From Marinobacter qingdaonensis (GTDB lineage Bacteria > Pseudomonadota > Gammaproteobacteria > Pseudomonadales > Oleiphilaceae): 64,000 nucleotides of DNA. This document shows positions 16,256 to 24,671 of this stretch, one piece after another; within the stretch, counting starts at the first letter, position 1; every line of letters begins with the position of its first letter. The notes below the pieces were generated by a model. It did no database searches. It was not told where the DNA came from and worked only from the letters and a program-made list of their open reading frames with translations. The stretch is taken from contig NZ_JAYDCJ010000003.1 of assembly GCF_034555935.1 (NCBI RefSeq), positions 1,674,001 through 1,738,000 on the forward strand, read 5' to 3'. The position numbers were made by a program, and so were the translations under genes.

Positions 16256-17938
16256 ATGGCCGTAGATCCCCGCAAACAGACTTCCCTGCACTGTCTTTTC
16301 TACTGGGCGGACCAGGCCCCGGACCGGGTCTACCTGACCCAGCCCTATCCCGATGGCCGGGTCGAGGACATCACCTGGGCGCAGGCGGCGGACCAGGTGT
16401 CCCGGATGGCGGCGCACCTGAACAGCCTGAACCTGCCCGAGCGCAGCAACATTGCCATTCTGGGCAAGAACAGCGCGCACTGGATCCTGGCGGACCTGGC
16501 GATCTGGGCGGCCGGTCACGCCTCGGTGCCGCTCTATCCGACCCTGAATGGCGACACCGCCGCCTACGTTCTGGAGCACAGCGAGGCCAAGCTGATGTTC
16601 CTGGGCAAGCTGGACGGTACCGCCGATGGCTGGAACGACATCAAGGGGCACATACCGGACGACCTGCCGCTGATCTCGCTGCCGCTGTCGCCCCGGGACG
16701 ACACCCCGACCTGGGCCGGCCTGATTGCCGACAACGAACCGGCCGAGCCGAAACTGCCGGACCCGGACGCCCTGGCCACCCTGGTCTACACTTCGGGCAG
16801 CACCGGCCGGCCCAAGGGGGTGATGCACAGCTTCCGGACCATGATCTCGGTGGCCGATGGCCTGCAGCAGCTGTTCCCGGTGTCCGCGGAGGAGCGCATG
16901 CTGTCCTACCTGCCGCTGGCCCATGTCGCCGAGCGCGCGGCGGTCGAGACCCAGTCGCTGTACTACGGCTTCCACCTGTATTTTGCCAATTCCCTGGACA
17001 CCTTCCAGGAGGATCTGCAACGGGCCCGACCGACTCTGTTCTTCTCCGTCCCGCGGCTGTGGATGAAGTTCTACCTCGGGGTCAACGCCAAGCTGCCCCC
17101 GAAAAAGCAGAAGGTGCTGTTCCGCCTGCCCATCCTGGGCTCGCTGGTGAAGAAAAAAGTGCTGAAACAGCTGGGCCTGGACCACTGCCGGGCGGCCCTG
17201 ACCGGGGCGGCTCCGCTGTCGGCCGAGATCATCGGCTGGTATCGGAACCTGGGGCTGGAGTTGCTGGAGGTCTACGGCATGTCCGAGAACTTCGGTTATT
17301 CCCACGCCAACCGGCCCGGACAGGCCAAGGTCGGCAGCGTGGGGCAGGCCAACCCAGGGGTTGAGCAGCGCATCGGCGAGGGCGGGGAAGTGCAGGTGAA
17401 AAGCCCGGGCCAGATGCTGGGGTACTACAAGAACGAGGCGAAGACCCGGGAAGACGTCACCGACGACGGCTTCCTGAAAACCGGTGACATGGGCGAGATC
17501 GACGGCGAGGGCTACCTGCGCATCACCGGTCGGGTCAAGGATCTGTTCAAGACCTCCAAGGGCAAGTACGTGGTGCCGGTGCCGATCGAGAGCCGGTTCA
17601 ATCATCCCCAGGCCGAGGTGGTGTGTGTCGCCGGCGCCAACCAGCCTCAGCCCTGCCTGATGGTGCTGCTGTCCGAGGAGGCCAGGGCGACGCTCGCCAC
17701 CGGCGTCGACCGGGCCGGACTGGAGCAGGAGCTTACCGAGCAACTGGACGCGGTGAACGCCAGCTGCGAAGCCCATGAAAAGCTCGCCTTTGTGGTGGTG
17801 GTCAAGGAACCCTGGACCATGGAAAACGGCATGCTGACGCCCACTATGAAAATCAAGCGTAATGTGATTGAGGAGTTCTACACCCGCAAAATGGACGAGT
17901 GGTTCGGCCAGGGTAAAAAGGTGGTGTGGGAGTTCTGA
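16256..17938 (+). CDS. AMP-dependent synthetase / long-chain acyl-CoA ligase-like protein
   Basis: 560-residue adenylate-forming enzyme. Core motifs are present in order: YTSGSTGRPKGVMHSF (A3), LEVYGMSENFGYSH (A5), FLKTGDMGEIDGEGYLRITG (A7), then RVKDLFKTSKGKYVVPVPIE (A8, with a Lys where many ligases have it) and the C-terminal MKIKRNVIEEFY near the A10 Lys. It resembles the long-chain FadD15/ACSL group more than the short-chain group. AAGGAG six bases upstream fixes the ATG at 16256. It stands alone and ends in a strong terminator. Confidence 0.88.
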   Translation: MAVDPRKQTSLHCLFYWADQAPDRVYLTQPYPDGRVEDITWAQAADQVSRMAAHLNSLNLPERSNIAILGKNSAHWILADLAIWAAGHASVPLYPTLNGDTAAYVLEHSEAKLMFLGKLDGTADGWNDIKGHIPDDLPLISLPLSPRDDTPTWAGLIADNEPAEPKLPDPDALATLVYTSGSTGRPKGVMHSFRTMISVADGLQQLFPVSAEERMLSYLPLAHVAERAAVETQSLYYGFHLYFANSLDTFQEDLQRARPTLFFSVPRLWMKFYLGVNAKLPPKKQKVLFRLPILGSLVKKKVLKQLGLDHCRAALTGAAPLSAEIIGWYRNLGLELLEVYGMSENFGYSHANRPGQAKVGSVGQANPGVEQRIGEGGEVQVKSPGQMLGYYKNEAKTREDVTDDGFLKTGDMGEIDGEGYLRITGRVKDLFKTSKGKYVVPVPIESRFNHPQAEVVCVAGANQPQPCLMVLLSEEARATLATGVDRAGLEQELTEQLDAVNASCEAHEKLAFVVVVKEPWTMENGMLTPTMKIKRNVIEEFYTRKMDEWFGQGKKVVWEF

Positions 17939-17951
17939 ACCGTCGGCAACG

Positions 17952-17991
17952 AAAAACGCCGGTGATCCCTATTGGGGGCACCGGCGTTTTT
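17952..17991. terminator. Bidirectional intrinsic terminator
   Basis: AAAAACGCCGGTG pairs with CACCGGCGTTTTT around a short loop. The symmetric A and T tracts let it terminate both the rightward acyl-CoA ligase gene and the leftward small gene. Confidence 0.9.
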
Positions 17992-18045
17992 GTGTCTGCC
18001 CGTCCAGGCCAGACCGGGCGCCGTTGGCACCCGGTCGGCGTTGGA

Positions 18046-18240
18046 TCAGTGGCCGCCCTGGGCCTGGGTCAGGTCTGGCGCCACGGCACTGGCCTTGCGG
18101 CCCAGGGTGCGCAGCTTGCGGCTGATGAACTGCACGGCCTGCCTGGAAGCAGCCCGGGTGTGCTGGCGCCTGACCTCAACACTGTTGTGGAGGATACTGG
18201 ACGGCAGCGGTTGTACGATTGCGGTATGGTTTGAAGTCAT
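18046..18240 (-). CDS. Small basic protein of unknown function (64 aa)
   Basis: Encodes a 64-residue protein rich in Ser, Arg, His and Gln (VRRQHTRAASRQAVQFISRK) with no membrane segment or known motif. It is supported by a near-perfect ribosome site (AAAGGAGGAAG, eight bases before ATG), by its own AT-rich upstream region shared with the divergent LysR gene, and by a terminator 55 bases downstream. I know of no family. Confidence 0.6.
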   Translation of the reverse strand: MTSNHTAIVQPLPSSILHNSVEVRRQHTRAASRQAVQFISRKLRTLGRKASAVAPDLTQAQGGH

Positions 18241-18369
18241 AGCGCCTTCCTCCTTTAATCTGATGGATTAATTAGCGATCTATCTTTAATTGGGACCAAA
18301 GTATAAGGGTACTTTTTTGCAGTCGTAATACGTTAAAATCCGTACTCACGTTGCAAATATGCAGTCATT

Positions 18370-19269
18370 ATGGATTGGGATTATCTTCGATACATACGCG
18401 CCTTGGCAATAGGCGGAACGCTGGCCAAGGCCGGCGAATTACTGGGTGTGCACCAGACCACGGTCCTGCGCCGTCTGGACCAGATGGAAGAGGCCATGGG
18501 GGTGCAGTTTTTCGAGCGTAACCGGGACGGTCTGCAGCTGACGCCGGTGGGGGAAACCGCCTTTCGGGAAGCCGAAAAACTGGCGGTGGCCATGGAAAAC
18601 TTGGAGCGCAAACTGGTGGGGCGGGACGCCGCACCGGTCGGCAAGGTCCGGTTAGCCGCGGAGGACGTCACCCTCAACAGTCTGCTCAGCCCGATTCTGG
18701 CCGACCTGGTCCGGGAATTTCCGGACATCGAGCTGGAGGTGCTGACCGACAACGACGTCGCCAACCTCAGTCATCGGGAGGCAGACCTGACCCTGCGCTG
18801 CGAGAACAAACCCCAGGCCACCCTGGACGGCGAGCGCATCGCGGCGGTGGAGTCGGCGGTGTACGGGGCGGCGCGCTACTGCCGGCGCAACCGCGATCTG
18901 GACGTCGAGAACCAGCCGGAGGACTGCGTCTGGATCCTGCCCGACGAGACCTTCAGCCATCTGGCCACCGGACGCTGGTACCGCAAGCATCTGAAAAACG
19001 CCCACTCACTGATCCGCTGCAACAGCCTGCAGTCGATGCTGGCGCTGGCCTGCGCCGGGGCCGGGCTGGCGGTGCTGCCCTGTTACCTGGGCGAGAGCGC
19101 CAAGGAATTGCGGCGCCTGACCGACCCGCTCGACGGCGAGAGTGTCGATCTCTGGCTGCACGTCAGCCAGGATACCCAGCACCTGGCCCGGGTCCGGATA
19201 GTGATGGAATTCCTGGTGGACCGGCTGCGGGCCCTGGAACCGAGCATCGAGATCAGCGGCAGCCTGTAG
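18370..19269 (+). CDS. LysR-family transcriptional regulator
   Basis: 299 residues: DNA-binding domain at the N-terminus (GGTLAKAGELLGVHQTTVLR, then RLDQMEEAMGVQFFERNRDG) and an effector-binding domain containing READLTLRCENKPQATLDGE. This variant, with HQTTVLRRL instead of the common SQPAVS, belongs to a LysR subgroup seen beside unrelated genes. It is divergent from the small basic protein gene across 129 AT-rich bases and may regulate it. Confidence 0.88.
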   Translation: MDWDYLRYIRALAIGGTLAKAGELLGVHQTTVLRRLDQMEEAMGVQFFERNRDGLQLTPVGETAFREAEKLAVAMENLERKLVGRDAAPVGKVRLAAEDVTLNSLLSPILADLVREFPDIELEVLTDNDVANLSHREADLTLRCENKPQATLDGERIAAVESAVYGAARYCRRNRDLDVENQPEDCVWILPDETFSHLATGRWYRKHLKNAHSLIRCNSLQSMLALACAGAGLAVLPCYLGESAKELRRLTDPLDGESVDLWLHVSQDTQHLARVRIVMEFLVDRLRALEPSIEISGSL

Positions 19270-19276
19270 CTCCGTT

Positions 19277-19996
19277 TCAGCCGCAGAACGGCCAGAACTG
19301 GTACCAGCGCCAGCACTGGAATTCCTGTTCGCAGGCTTGCAGCTGATTGTCGTAGCGGAACGCCCGGTTCTGCACCCGGGTCGCGAGGGCCTGGATGTCC
19401 GGCTTGCGGTCGTAGCTCCGGCGGCTGTAGCCGCCCCGACCCTCGTGGTAGGCCAGGTAGAGCCGGCGCGGATCGTACAGGGCAATGCCCAGCTGGCGGT
19501 GGGTCAGGTGGTTGTACCAGCCGACAAAATCCAGCGCGTGTTCCATGTCGGTGCGCACCGTGAACCAGCCGTCGCCGTTGGCTTCCAGGTATTCGGTCCA
19601 GGCCGGGTCCAGGGCCTGGGCATAGCCGTAGGCGGTGGTCGGTCGGGTCCAGGGAATCATGCCCCAGAGCCGGGTGCGCGGCGGTCGGGCGTGGCTGCGG
19701 AACGACGATTCGTAGTAGACGAACGCCAACTGGGTGGCAATGGGCGTGCCCCAGCGGTCCTCGGAGGCGCTGGCGTAGTCGTACCAGACCGGGTGCTCCC
19801 GGAAAATTTCGCACACATTGTCCGGATCGGCCGGCGGGTCGGGGGCCAGCAGGCTGAACCTGAGGGTCGCCCAGGTACCGATCAGCAGGCCCAGCACCGG
19901 TAAACCGTACCAGGTCACGCGGGCCCGCCAGGTTGGCCGGCGCGCGGTCCGGCGCCGTTTGCGCCGACGCCACGGTTTTCCGAACTTCCCTACCAA
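19277..19996 (-). CDS. Membrane-anchored lytic-transglycosylase-like protein
   Basis: 239 residues: a very basic N-terminus (KPWRRRKRRRTARR), one membrane helix (about 29-50), then an extracytoplasmic domain with IATQLAFVYYESSFRSHARP, AYGYAQALDPAW and YLAYHEGRGGY. The E in YYESSF followed by a GYAQ segment matches the SLT lysozyme-like fold, suggesting peptidoglycan cleavage. The start is a TTG preceded by GGAGA six bases upstream; no better ATG exists. The pattern match is by eye, so catalysis is inferred. Confidence 0.7.
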   Translation of the reverse strand: MVGKFGKPWRRRKRRRTARRPTWRARVTWYGLPVLGLLIGTWATLRFSLLAPDPPADPDNVCEIFREHPVWYDYASASEDRWGTPIATQLAFVYYESSFRSHARPPRTRLWGMIPWTRPTTAYGYAQALDPAWTEYLEANGDGWFTVRTDMEHALDFVGWYNHLTHRQLGIALYDPRRLYLAYHEGRGGYSRRSYDRKPDIQALATRVQNRAFRYDNQLQACEQEFQCWRWYQFWPFCG

Positions 19997-20085
19997 ACTG
20001 TCATCTCCCAGGGCCCCGGATGGCTTGAAGCGTGAACCGCCGGCGTGTCATAAACGCAGCATCCACACAACGGGATGATAGATAC

Positions 20086-20916
20086 ATGAAGCTTGGCACC
20101 CTAGTTAAACCTGTTTTAGTTGCTGCTCTGCTCACCACGGGCACCGTTTCGGCGGCGCCCAGCGCCCAGCAGGTGCTGGCGTCCTCGCCGGTGGACGACA
20201 TCGTGGCGCGCTACCCGGCCATGATGAGCCAGGGTATCCGGGACGGACTCAAACGCAGCGGCCAGGTGCCGCCTATGGTGGCGGACACCATCGGCCACGT
20301 GGTCAGCAGCAGTTTTCGCGCGGCCGACATCGAAGCGGCGATCGTTCAGGATCTGCAGGACAACCTGACCGATCAGCAATTGCAGGCGGTGCGGGACTGG
20401 TATGAGAGCCCGGTGGCCCGGAAAATCGCCGCGGCCGAGATTGCCGCTGCCGATCCGGCCAACTGGCAGGCGATCCAGTCCCGGGCCCCGGACCTGAACG
20501 CCAGGTACCAGGGTACCGAGCGGGCCCGGTTGTTCGATCGCTTCGACCGGGCGGCCCGCGCCACCGAGAGCGCGGTGGATACTGCCATCGCGGTGCAACT
20601 GGGCCTGGCCACCGCCATGGCGGCGTTCAGCAGCGACTCTGTGCATTACGATCAGTTAAAGCAGCGAATCGAAAGCCAGCGCAGCGTGCTCCGGGGCGTG
20701 GTGGAGCAGCAGGTCTACGACAGTTACCTGTACACCTACGAAAAGATCGGCGCCCAAGAAATGGGCCTGTACCTGGACTTCCTGGAAAGCGGCCCGGGCT
20801 CGGCGTTTTCCCGGGTGGTCACCAACAGCATCCAGCGCGCGGTCACCGAACCGATCGAATCGGTGGGCAATCAGATGGCGCGCTTTCTCGGGCCGGAACC
20901 AGCAGGCGGTGAGTGA
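20086..20916 (+). CDS. DUF2059 domain secreted protein
   Basis: 276 residues with a Sec signal peptide (MKLGTLVKPVLVAALLTTGT, cleavage near VSA-AP). The DUF2059 signature LTDQQLQAVRDWYESPVARKI lies near residue 110. Function unknown; the family is periplasmic and helical. Its last 74 bases overlap the 3' end of the convergent MBL-fold gene in a different frame. Confidence 0.75.
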   Translation: MKLGTLVKPVLVAALLTTGTVSAAPSAQQVLASSPVDDIVARYPAMMSQGIRDGLKRSGQVPPMVADTIGHVVSSSFRAADIEAAIVQDLQDNLTDQQLQAVRDWYESPVARKIAAAEIAAADPANWQAIQSRAPDLNARYQGTERARLFDRFDRAARATESAVDTAIAVQLGLATAMAAFSSDSVHYDQLKQRIESQRSVLRGVVEQQVYDSYLYTYEKIGAQEMGLYLDFLESGPGSAFSRVVTNSIQRAVTEPIESVGNQMARFLGPEPAGGE

Positions 20917-21967
20917 AGCGCGCCAACTCGGCGTAAACCTGGTCGCGGCGTCGGGCATAGCGGTGGGAAAAGTGAAAGGCCACCAGTTGCTGCACCCGGG
21001 CCGCGTTGGCGATCCGGGCCGTGGCCTCGGTGGTCAGGTGTCCGGTGCGTCGGGCCTGGTCGACATCCTCAAGCATGAACGAGGCCTCGCAGAACAGGGT
21101 GTGGGCGTTGGCTGCCAGGTCGGTCATGCGCCGGACGTTGTCCGGCGTATCGGCAAAGTCGGTGGCGTAGACCACCGCTTCGCCGGGCGCCTGGAGCAAC
21201 AGGCGCGCGGCCAGGTCGCCGGCCCGATAGCTGCGGCCATCCCCGGGTGACACCAGGCTGTCGGGCCGATCCCGCAGCACCGCCATCTTGAGTTCGTGCA
21301 GCCAGGGCCCGGCGGGGACCCCCAGCCCGGCCAGCCCGGCCTTGCGCACATTGAGCTTGCCAAACGGCTCCCAGGCGTAGGCCATCACCGGGGTGCCGTG
21401 ATCCAGCAACGCGGCCCGCACCTGGAATTCCGGCTCCCGGTGAATCACCCCGTTCGGTGTCGCCACTTCCTCCAACAGCACCGGTGGGCCTTCGCCGGCG
21501 TTCAGACGCCAGCGTTTGAGGTGGTCGCCGTGCCACTCGTGCACCAGGAACCTTGGCCCGCGGTCCTCGGCCCGATCCCAGAGAATGCCGCGCACCATAC
21601 CCTCGATGTGCCCGAGCAGACCGGGCGGCCCGAACAGCCGGCAGGGCGGAAAATGCCCAATCCGGCTGCGCAGGAACCACATGAAGCCGCCAATGTGATC
21701 GGCGTGGCAGTGGGTGATGAACACATCACTGACCTGGTGCGCGGACCGCAGCGCCATGCGCCCACTGTCGCCCATGTCGAACAGCAGGCTGCGGGCCTCA
21801 TGCAGCAGGCGCAGTTGCATCAAGGGGTCGCCGCCCACGCCATTGACCAGCGACGCCACCGCCGGGCCCACGCGAACCGCGACCTGCGGATCCTTGGCAA
21901 CGCTGGTCAGCGCACCCAGTTCCACGCTGATTTCAAACGCGCCATTACCGTTGCTTACCCGGGGCAT
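20843..21967 (-). CDS. MBL-fold metallo-hydrolase (ribonuclease Z-like)
   Basis: 374 residues with the di-zinc motif THCHADHIGG near residue 86, the third-ligand region VVYATDFADT and the terminal HFSHRYARR strand, in the arrangement of the RNase Z/arylsulfatase-like branch. The substrate is unknown. GAGGCGAGG before the ATG supports the start. The C-terminal 25 codons overlap the DUF2059 gene on the other strand. Confidence 0.83.
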   Translation of the reverse strand: MPRVSNGNGAFEISVELGALTSVAKDPQVAVRVGPAVASLVNGVGGDPLMQLRLLHEARSLLFDMGDSGRMALRSAHQVSDVFITHCHADHIGGFMWFLRSRIGHFPPCRLFGPPGLLGHIEGMVRGILWDRAEDRGPRFLVHEWHGDHLKRWRLNAGEGPPVLLEEVATPNGVIHREPEFQVRAALLDHGTPVMAYAWEPFGKLNVRKAGLAGLGVPAGPWLHELKMAVLRDRPDSLVSPGDGRSYRAGDLAARLLLQAPGEAVVYATDFADTPDNVRRMTDLAANAHTLFCEASFMLEDVDQARRTGHLTTEATARIANAARVQQLVAFHFSHRYARRRDQVYAELARFTHRLLVPARESAPSDCPPIRSVR

Positions 21968-22073
21968 ACACCTCGCCTCCCGCGCCGGTTTGCTCCGGCG
22001 CTCTGGTCAAAGTTTGTACAACATCGGATTTGGGTCCAATCTCATAAGTATATGCAACCAAGGAGTTGCTCCC

Positions 22074-23258
22074 ATGGATTTCAATGCCTACCAGAAAGCG
22101 TTGTCGGTCCAGCTGCGAGGCTCCGAGTGTCCGTTCTCGCAAGCCGAATACGACCAGCGCCTGGCCCAGGTGCGTCAGCGCATGGCCGCGGATGACCTGG
22201 ACGCGCTGCTGTTGACCGACTGCGCCGATATCTTCTACCTGACCGGATACTGCACCTTCGAGGTCTCGGTGCACGTGGCTCTGGTGGTGACCGGCAGCTC
22301 GATGATGCTGCAGGTGCCGTCCATCGAGATGGGCCCGGCCATGGTGACCACCCGGGTTGGCCACGTGGCCGGCTATCGCTGGGAAGGCATTGGCGAAGTG
22401 TTGGCGCCCCTGGTCAACGCTCTGGACGACGCGGCCGACACGGTTGGCATTGACGCCTGGCACGGCTCCCTGCGCCAGGGCGTGCTGGAGGGCTTGCATG
22501 CCCGGTTGCCGGGCATCCGGTTTGTCGACGCCGGTGGCCTGGTGAAGAAGGTGCGGATCGTGAAATCCCCGGCGGAGATCGAGTTCCTGCGCCACAGCGC
22601 CAGTGTTACCGCGCACGGGCTGCGCGCCGCGGTGGCGGCGGTTCGCCCGGGAGTGACCGACAACGACATCGCCGCCGCTGGGGCCCGGGCCCTGCTGGCC
22701 GGTGGCAGCGAGTTCATGAGCATGCAGCCGATCGTCACCACCGGGCGCCGCAGCAGCGTGATTCACGCCAACCACAAGCGCTGTCACGTGGAGCATGACG
22801 AACCGGTGTTCCTGGAGTTTGGCGCGGCCTGGCATCGCTACACCGCACCGATGATGCAGACCGTGGTCGCCGGCACCCCCTCGGCGGAAATGCGCCGGGT
22901 GTTCGATGGTTGCCGGCGGGTGGTGGATGCCCTGCTGGAGGCGATCAAGCCCGAAGCCAGTTTCGACACCGCCGCCCAGGCCGCGGAGCGGGCCTTGGCA
23001 CCCCTGGCGCACACAGTGTTTTTCTCGGGCGTGTTCGGCTACACCGTGGGCGCGCAGTTCCCACCGTCCTGGGTCGAAGGGTCCGGGTTCATCGCCCGCG
23101 GCGGCAACACCGAATTCCGCGCCGGCATGGTGTTCCATCTGCCCATCTGCCTGCGGGTGCCGGGTCAGTGGGGGATTGGCTGCAGTGAGACCGTGCTGGT
23201 CAACGACCACGGGGTCGAGTTGCTGACCGCTAATCCCTGGTCATTGCACGTAGCCTGA
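22074..23258 (+). CDS. Creatinase/ectoine-hydrolase-like M24 family protein
   Basis: 394 residues with a creatinase N-terminal domain (DDLDALLLTDCADIFYLTGY) and a pitta-bread C-terminal domain. The metal-binding aspartates of true M24 aminopeptidases are absent: the usual DxG...sDmTRT region reads FLEFGAAWHRYTAPMMQTVV. The later region GYTVGAQFPPSWVEGSGF and GMVFHLP resembles creatinase and the ectoine hydrolase DoeA, which act without dinuclear metal. Substrate unknown. AAGGAG eight bases upstream sets the start. The last 29 bases overlap the convergent VanZ gene. Confidence 0.8.
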   Translation: MDFNAYQKALSVQLRGSECPFSQAEYDQRLAQVRQRMAADDLDALLLTDCADIFYLTGYCTFEVSVHVALVVTGSSMMLQVPSIEMGPAMVTTRVGHVAGYRWEGIGEVLAPLVNALDDAADTVGIDAWHGSLRQGVLEGLHARLPGIRFVDAGGLVKKVRIVKSPAEIEFLRHSASVTAHGLRAAVAAVRPGVTDNDIAAAGARALLAGGSEFMSMQPIVTTGRRSSVIHANHKRCHVEHDEPVFLEFGAAWHRYTAPMMQTVVAGTPSAEMRRVFDGCRRVVDALLEAIKPEASFDTAAQAAERALAPLAHTVFFSGVFGYTVGAQFPPSWVEGSGFIARGGNTEFRAGMVFHLPICLRVPGQWGIGCSETVLVNDHGVELLTANPWSLHVA

Positions 23259-24201
23259 GATCCTGCAGATAGACCACGCGGGGCTCGGGCAGATTCACGG
23301 CGAACAGCATCACCCGGTGGATCCGGGCCATGTCCATGGCACGCTGGCGCGGCGCGCCCGCGACCTCGCTGAGCGGCAGTTCGAAGCGGTTGGGCCCCGG
23401 CTGCAGCAGGAGCGAGGTGTTGTACCGGTCGGCGTAGGCGTTGTCCCCGCGCTCGTGCTTGAGGTCGTTGATGCGCAGGGTCAGGGGTAAGGGTTCGGAA
23501 CCGGGATTGAACAGACTGACGCTGAGCGTATCGAACCGGCGCCAGTCGGCCGGTAGACGGTTCAGGGAGACCCCGGAGAAACGCTCGGTGCCCAGTTCAA
23601 TTCGCAGGCTTGGGCTGTCCGCCGCGCCGTGGTCGGGCGAGGAGGCCAGCCGGCCCTGCCAGAACGGGCTGGGGTCGGTGTGGCTGAAGTCGTACAGGCG
23701 CGGCAGCAGGCGATCGAGTTCCAGTTGCTGGGCGGTCGCGACCCCAGTTTTGCCCAGCTCGAACACCAGCAACAGGGCGCTGATGGCCGCCAGTATCAGC
23801 ATCGGCGGTTTGACCCGCCCGATTCTGTGACTCGCCAGCAGTGGCCGCCAGGCCAGCACCAGCCAGACCCCAATCAGATTGCGCAGCAGATCCTGCCCGT
23901 CCGCCTCGCGCCCCAATTGCGACTGCACCGCCTCGATGGCCAGGCCAACGACCAGCGCCGCCACCGTGACGGCCAGCCACAGGCGCACACCGCGCAGCCA
24001 GCGCCAGGGGTGCAGGGCGAGGGTGATCAGGGCAAACAGGGCAATGTGGCCGAGATTCCAGACCGACGTGCTCAGATAGGCGGCAATCCAGTCCGGACCG
24101 CCAAAGAAAAGAAGGGGGGTGAGGGCGAGAACCCCAACCAGGGCCAGCGGCCGCAGCCGCCCGCCCTCGTGGGTGCCCGGAGTGTCGGGCTCGAAACCCA
24201 T
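23230..24201 (-). CDS. VanZ-like membrane protein with C-terminal extracytoplasmic domain
   Basis: 323 residues. Residues about 15-140 form a VanZ-like four-helix membrane domain (NLGHIALFALITLALHPWRW and EAVQSQLGREADGQDLLRNL are typical). A fifth helix follows near residue 145, then a 150-residue beta-rich region (ERFSGVSLNRLPADWRRFDT ... LPLTLRINDLKHE) that resembles a carbohydrate-binding sandwich. Its ATG shares one base with the upstream ppiC stop, so the two are co-translated. Function unknown. Confidence 0.78.
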   Translation of the reverse strand: MGFEPDTPGTHEGGRLRPLALVGVLALTPLLFFGGPDWIAAYLSTSVWNLGHIALFALITLALHPWRWLRGVRLWLAVTVAALVVGLAIEAVQSQLGREADGQDLLRNLIGVWLVLAWRPLLASHRIGRVKPPMLILAAISALLLVFELGKTGVATAQQLELDRLLPRLYDFSHTDPSPFWQGRLASSPDHGAADSPSLRIELGTERFSGVSLNRLPADWRRFDTLSVSLFNPGSEPLPLTLRINDLKHERGDNAYADRYNTSLLLQPGPNRFELPLSEVAGAPRQRAMDMARIHRVMLFAVNLPEPRVVYLQDLRLRAMTRD

Positions 24202-24479
24202 CAGCTGCGGCTGGTGACTTCCAGGAGGTGGTAGCCGAACTGGGTCTTGATCGGACCAATCACGGTGTTCAGCTCGCTGTTGAACACGGCCTTGTCGAAC
24301 TCCGGCACCATCTGGCCCGGACCAAAGGAACCCAGGTCACCGCCGTTGCGGCCGGACGGGCATGAGGAATGCTGCTTCGCCACCTCGGCAAAATCCTGGC
24401 CGCCCTCGATGGCCTTTTTCAGTTCTTCACACTTTGCTTCGCTGTCGACCAGAATGTGGCGCGCTGTTGCCTGTGCCAT
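24201..24479 (-). CDS. ppiC: Parvulin-type peptidyl-prolyl isomerase (PpiC)
   Basis: 92-residue single-domain parvulin catalysing cis-trans isomerisation of prolyl bonds in the cytoplasm. It begins ARHILVDSEAKCEELKKAIE and contains the family core CPSGRNGGDLGSFGPGQMVP and ending IKTQFGYHLLEV. Length equals E. coli PpiC. GAGGAGAACTACC precedes the ATG. The stop overlaps the VanZ start (TGATG). Confidence 0.93.
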   Translation of the reverse strand: MAQATARHILVDSEAKCEELKKAIEGGQDFAEVAKQHSSCPSGRNGGDLGSFGPGQMVPEFDKAVFNSELNTVIGPIKTQFGYHLLEVTSRS

Positions 24480-24671
24480 GGTAGTTCTCCTCGGTTGAGT
24501 TGATGGGGTGTCAGGACCGGAATGCTGCCCGTCCCCGGGGTTTGAGGCAAGGTCTTTTTATCCGTGTTTCTCCGGCCTCACCCTGAAACCTGCAAACCTG
24601 TACAATGCCGGCTTTCTTTCGCCGGCGCCAGTTCCTCACGCGGCGCGGGCCCCACGTTAATAGGTTTCCGA

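Noticed and set aside
16064..17776. Minus-strand reading frame continuing 570 codons upstream of the GST start
   Set aside because: It is antisense to the acyl-CoA ligase, has no family features, and the GST fold begins exactly at the chosen ATG.
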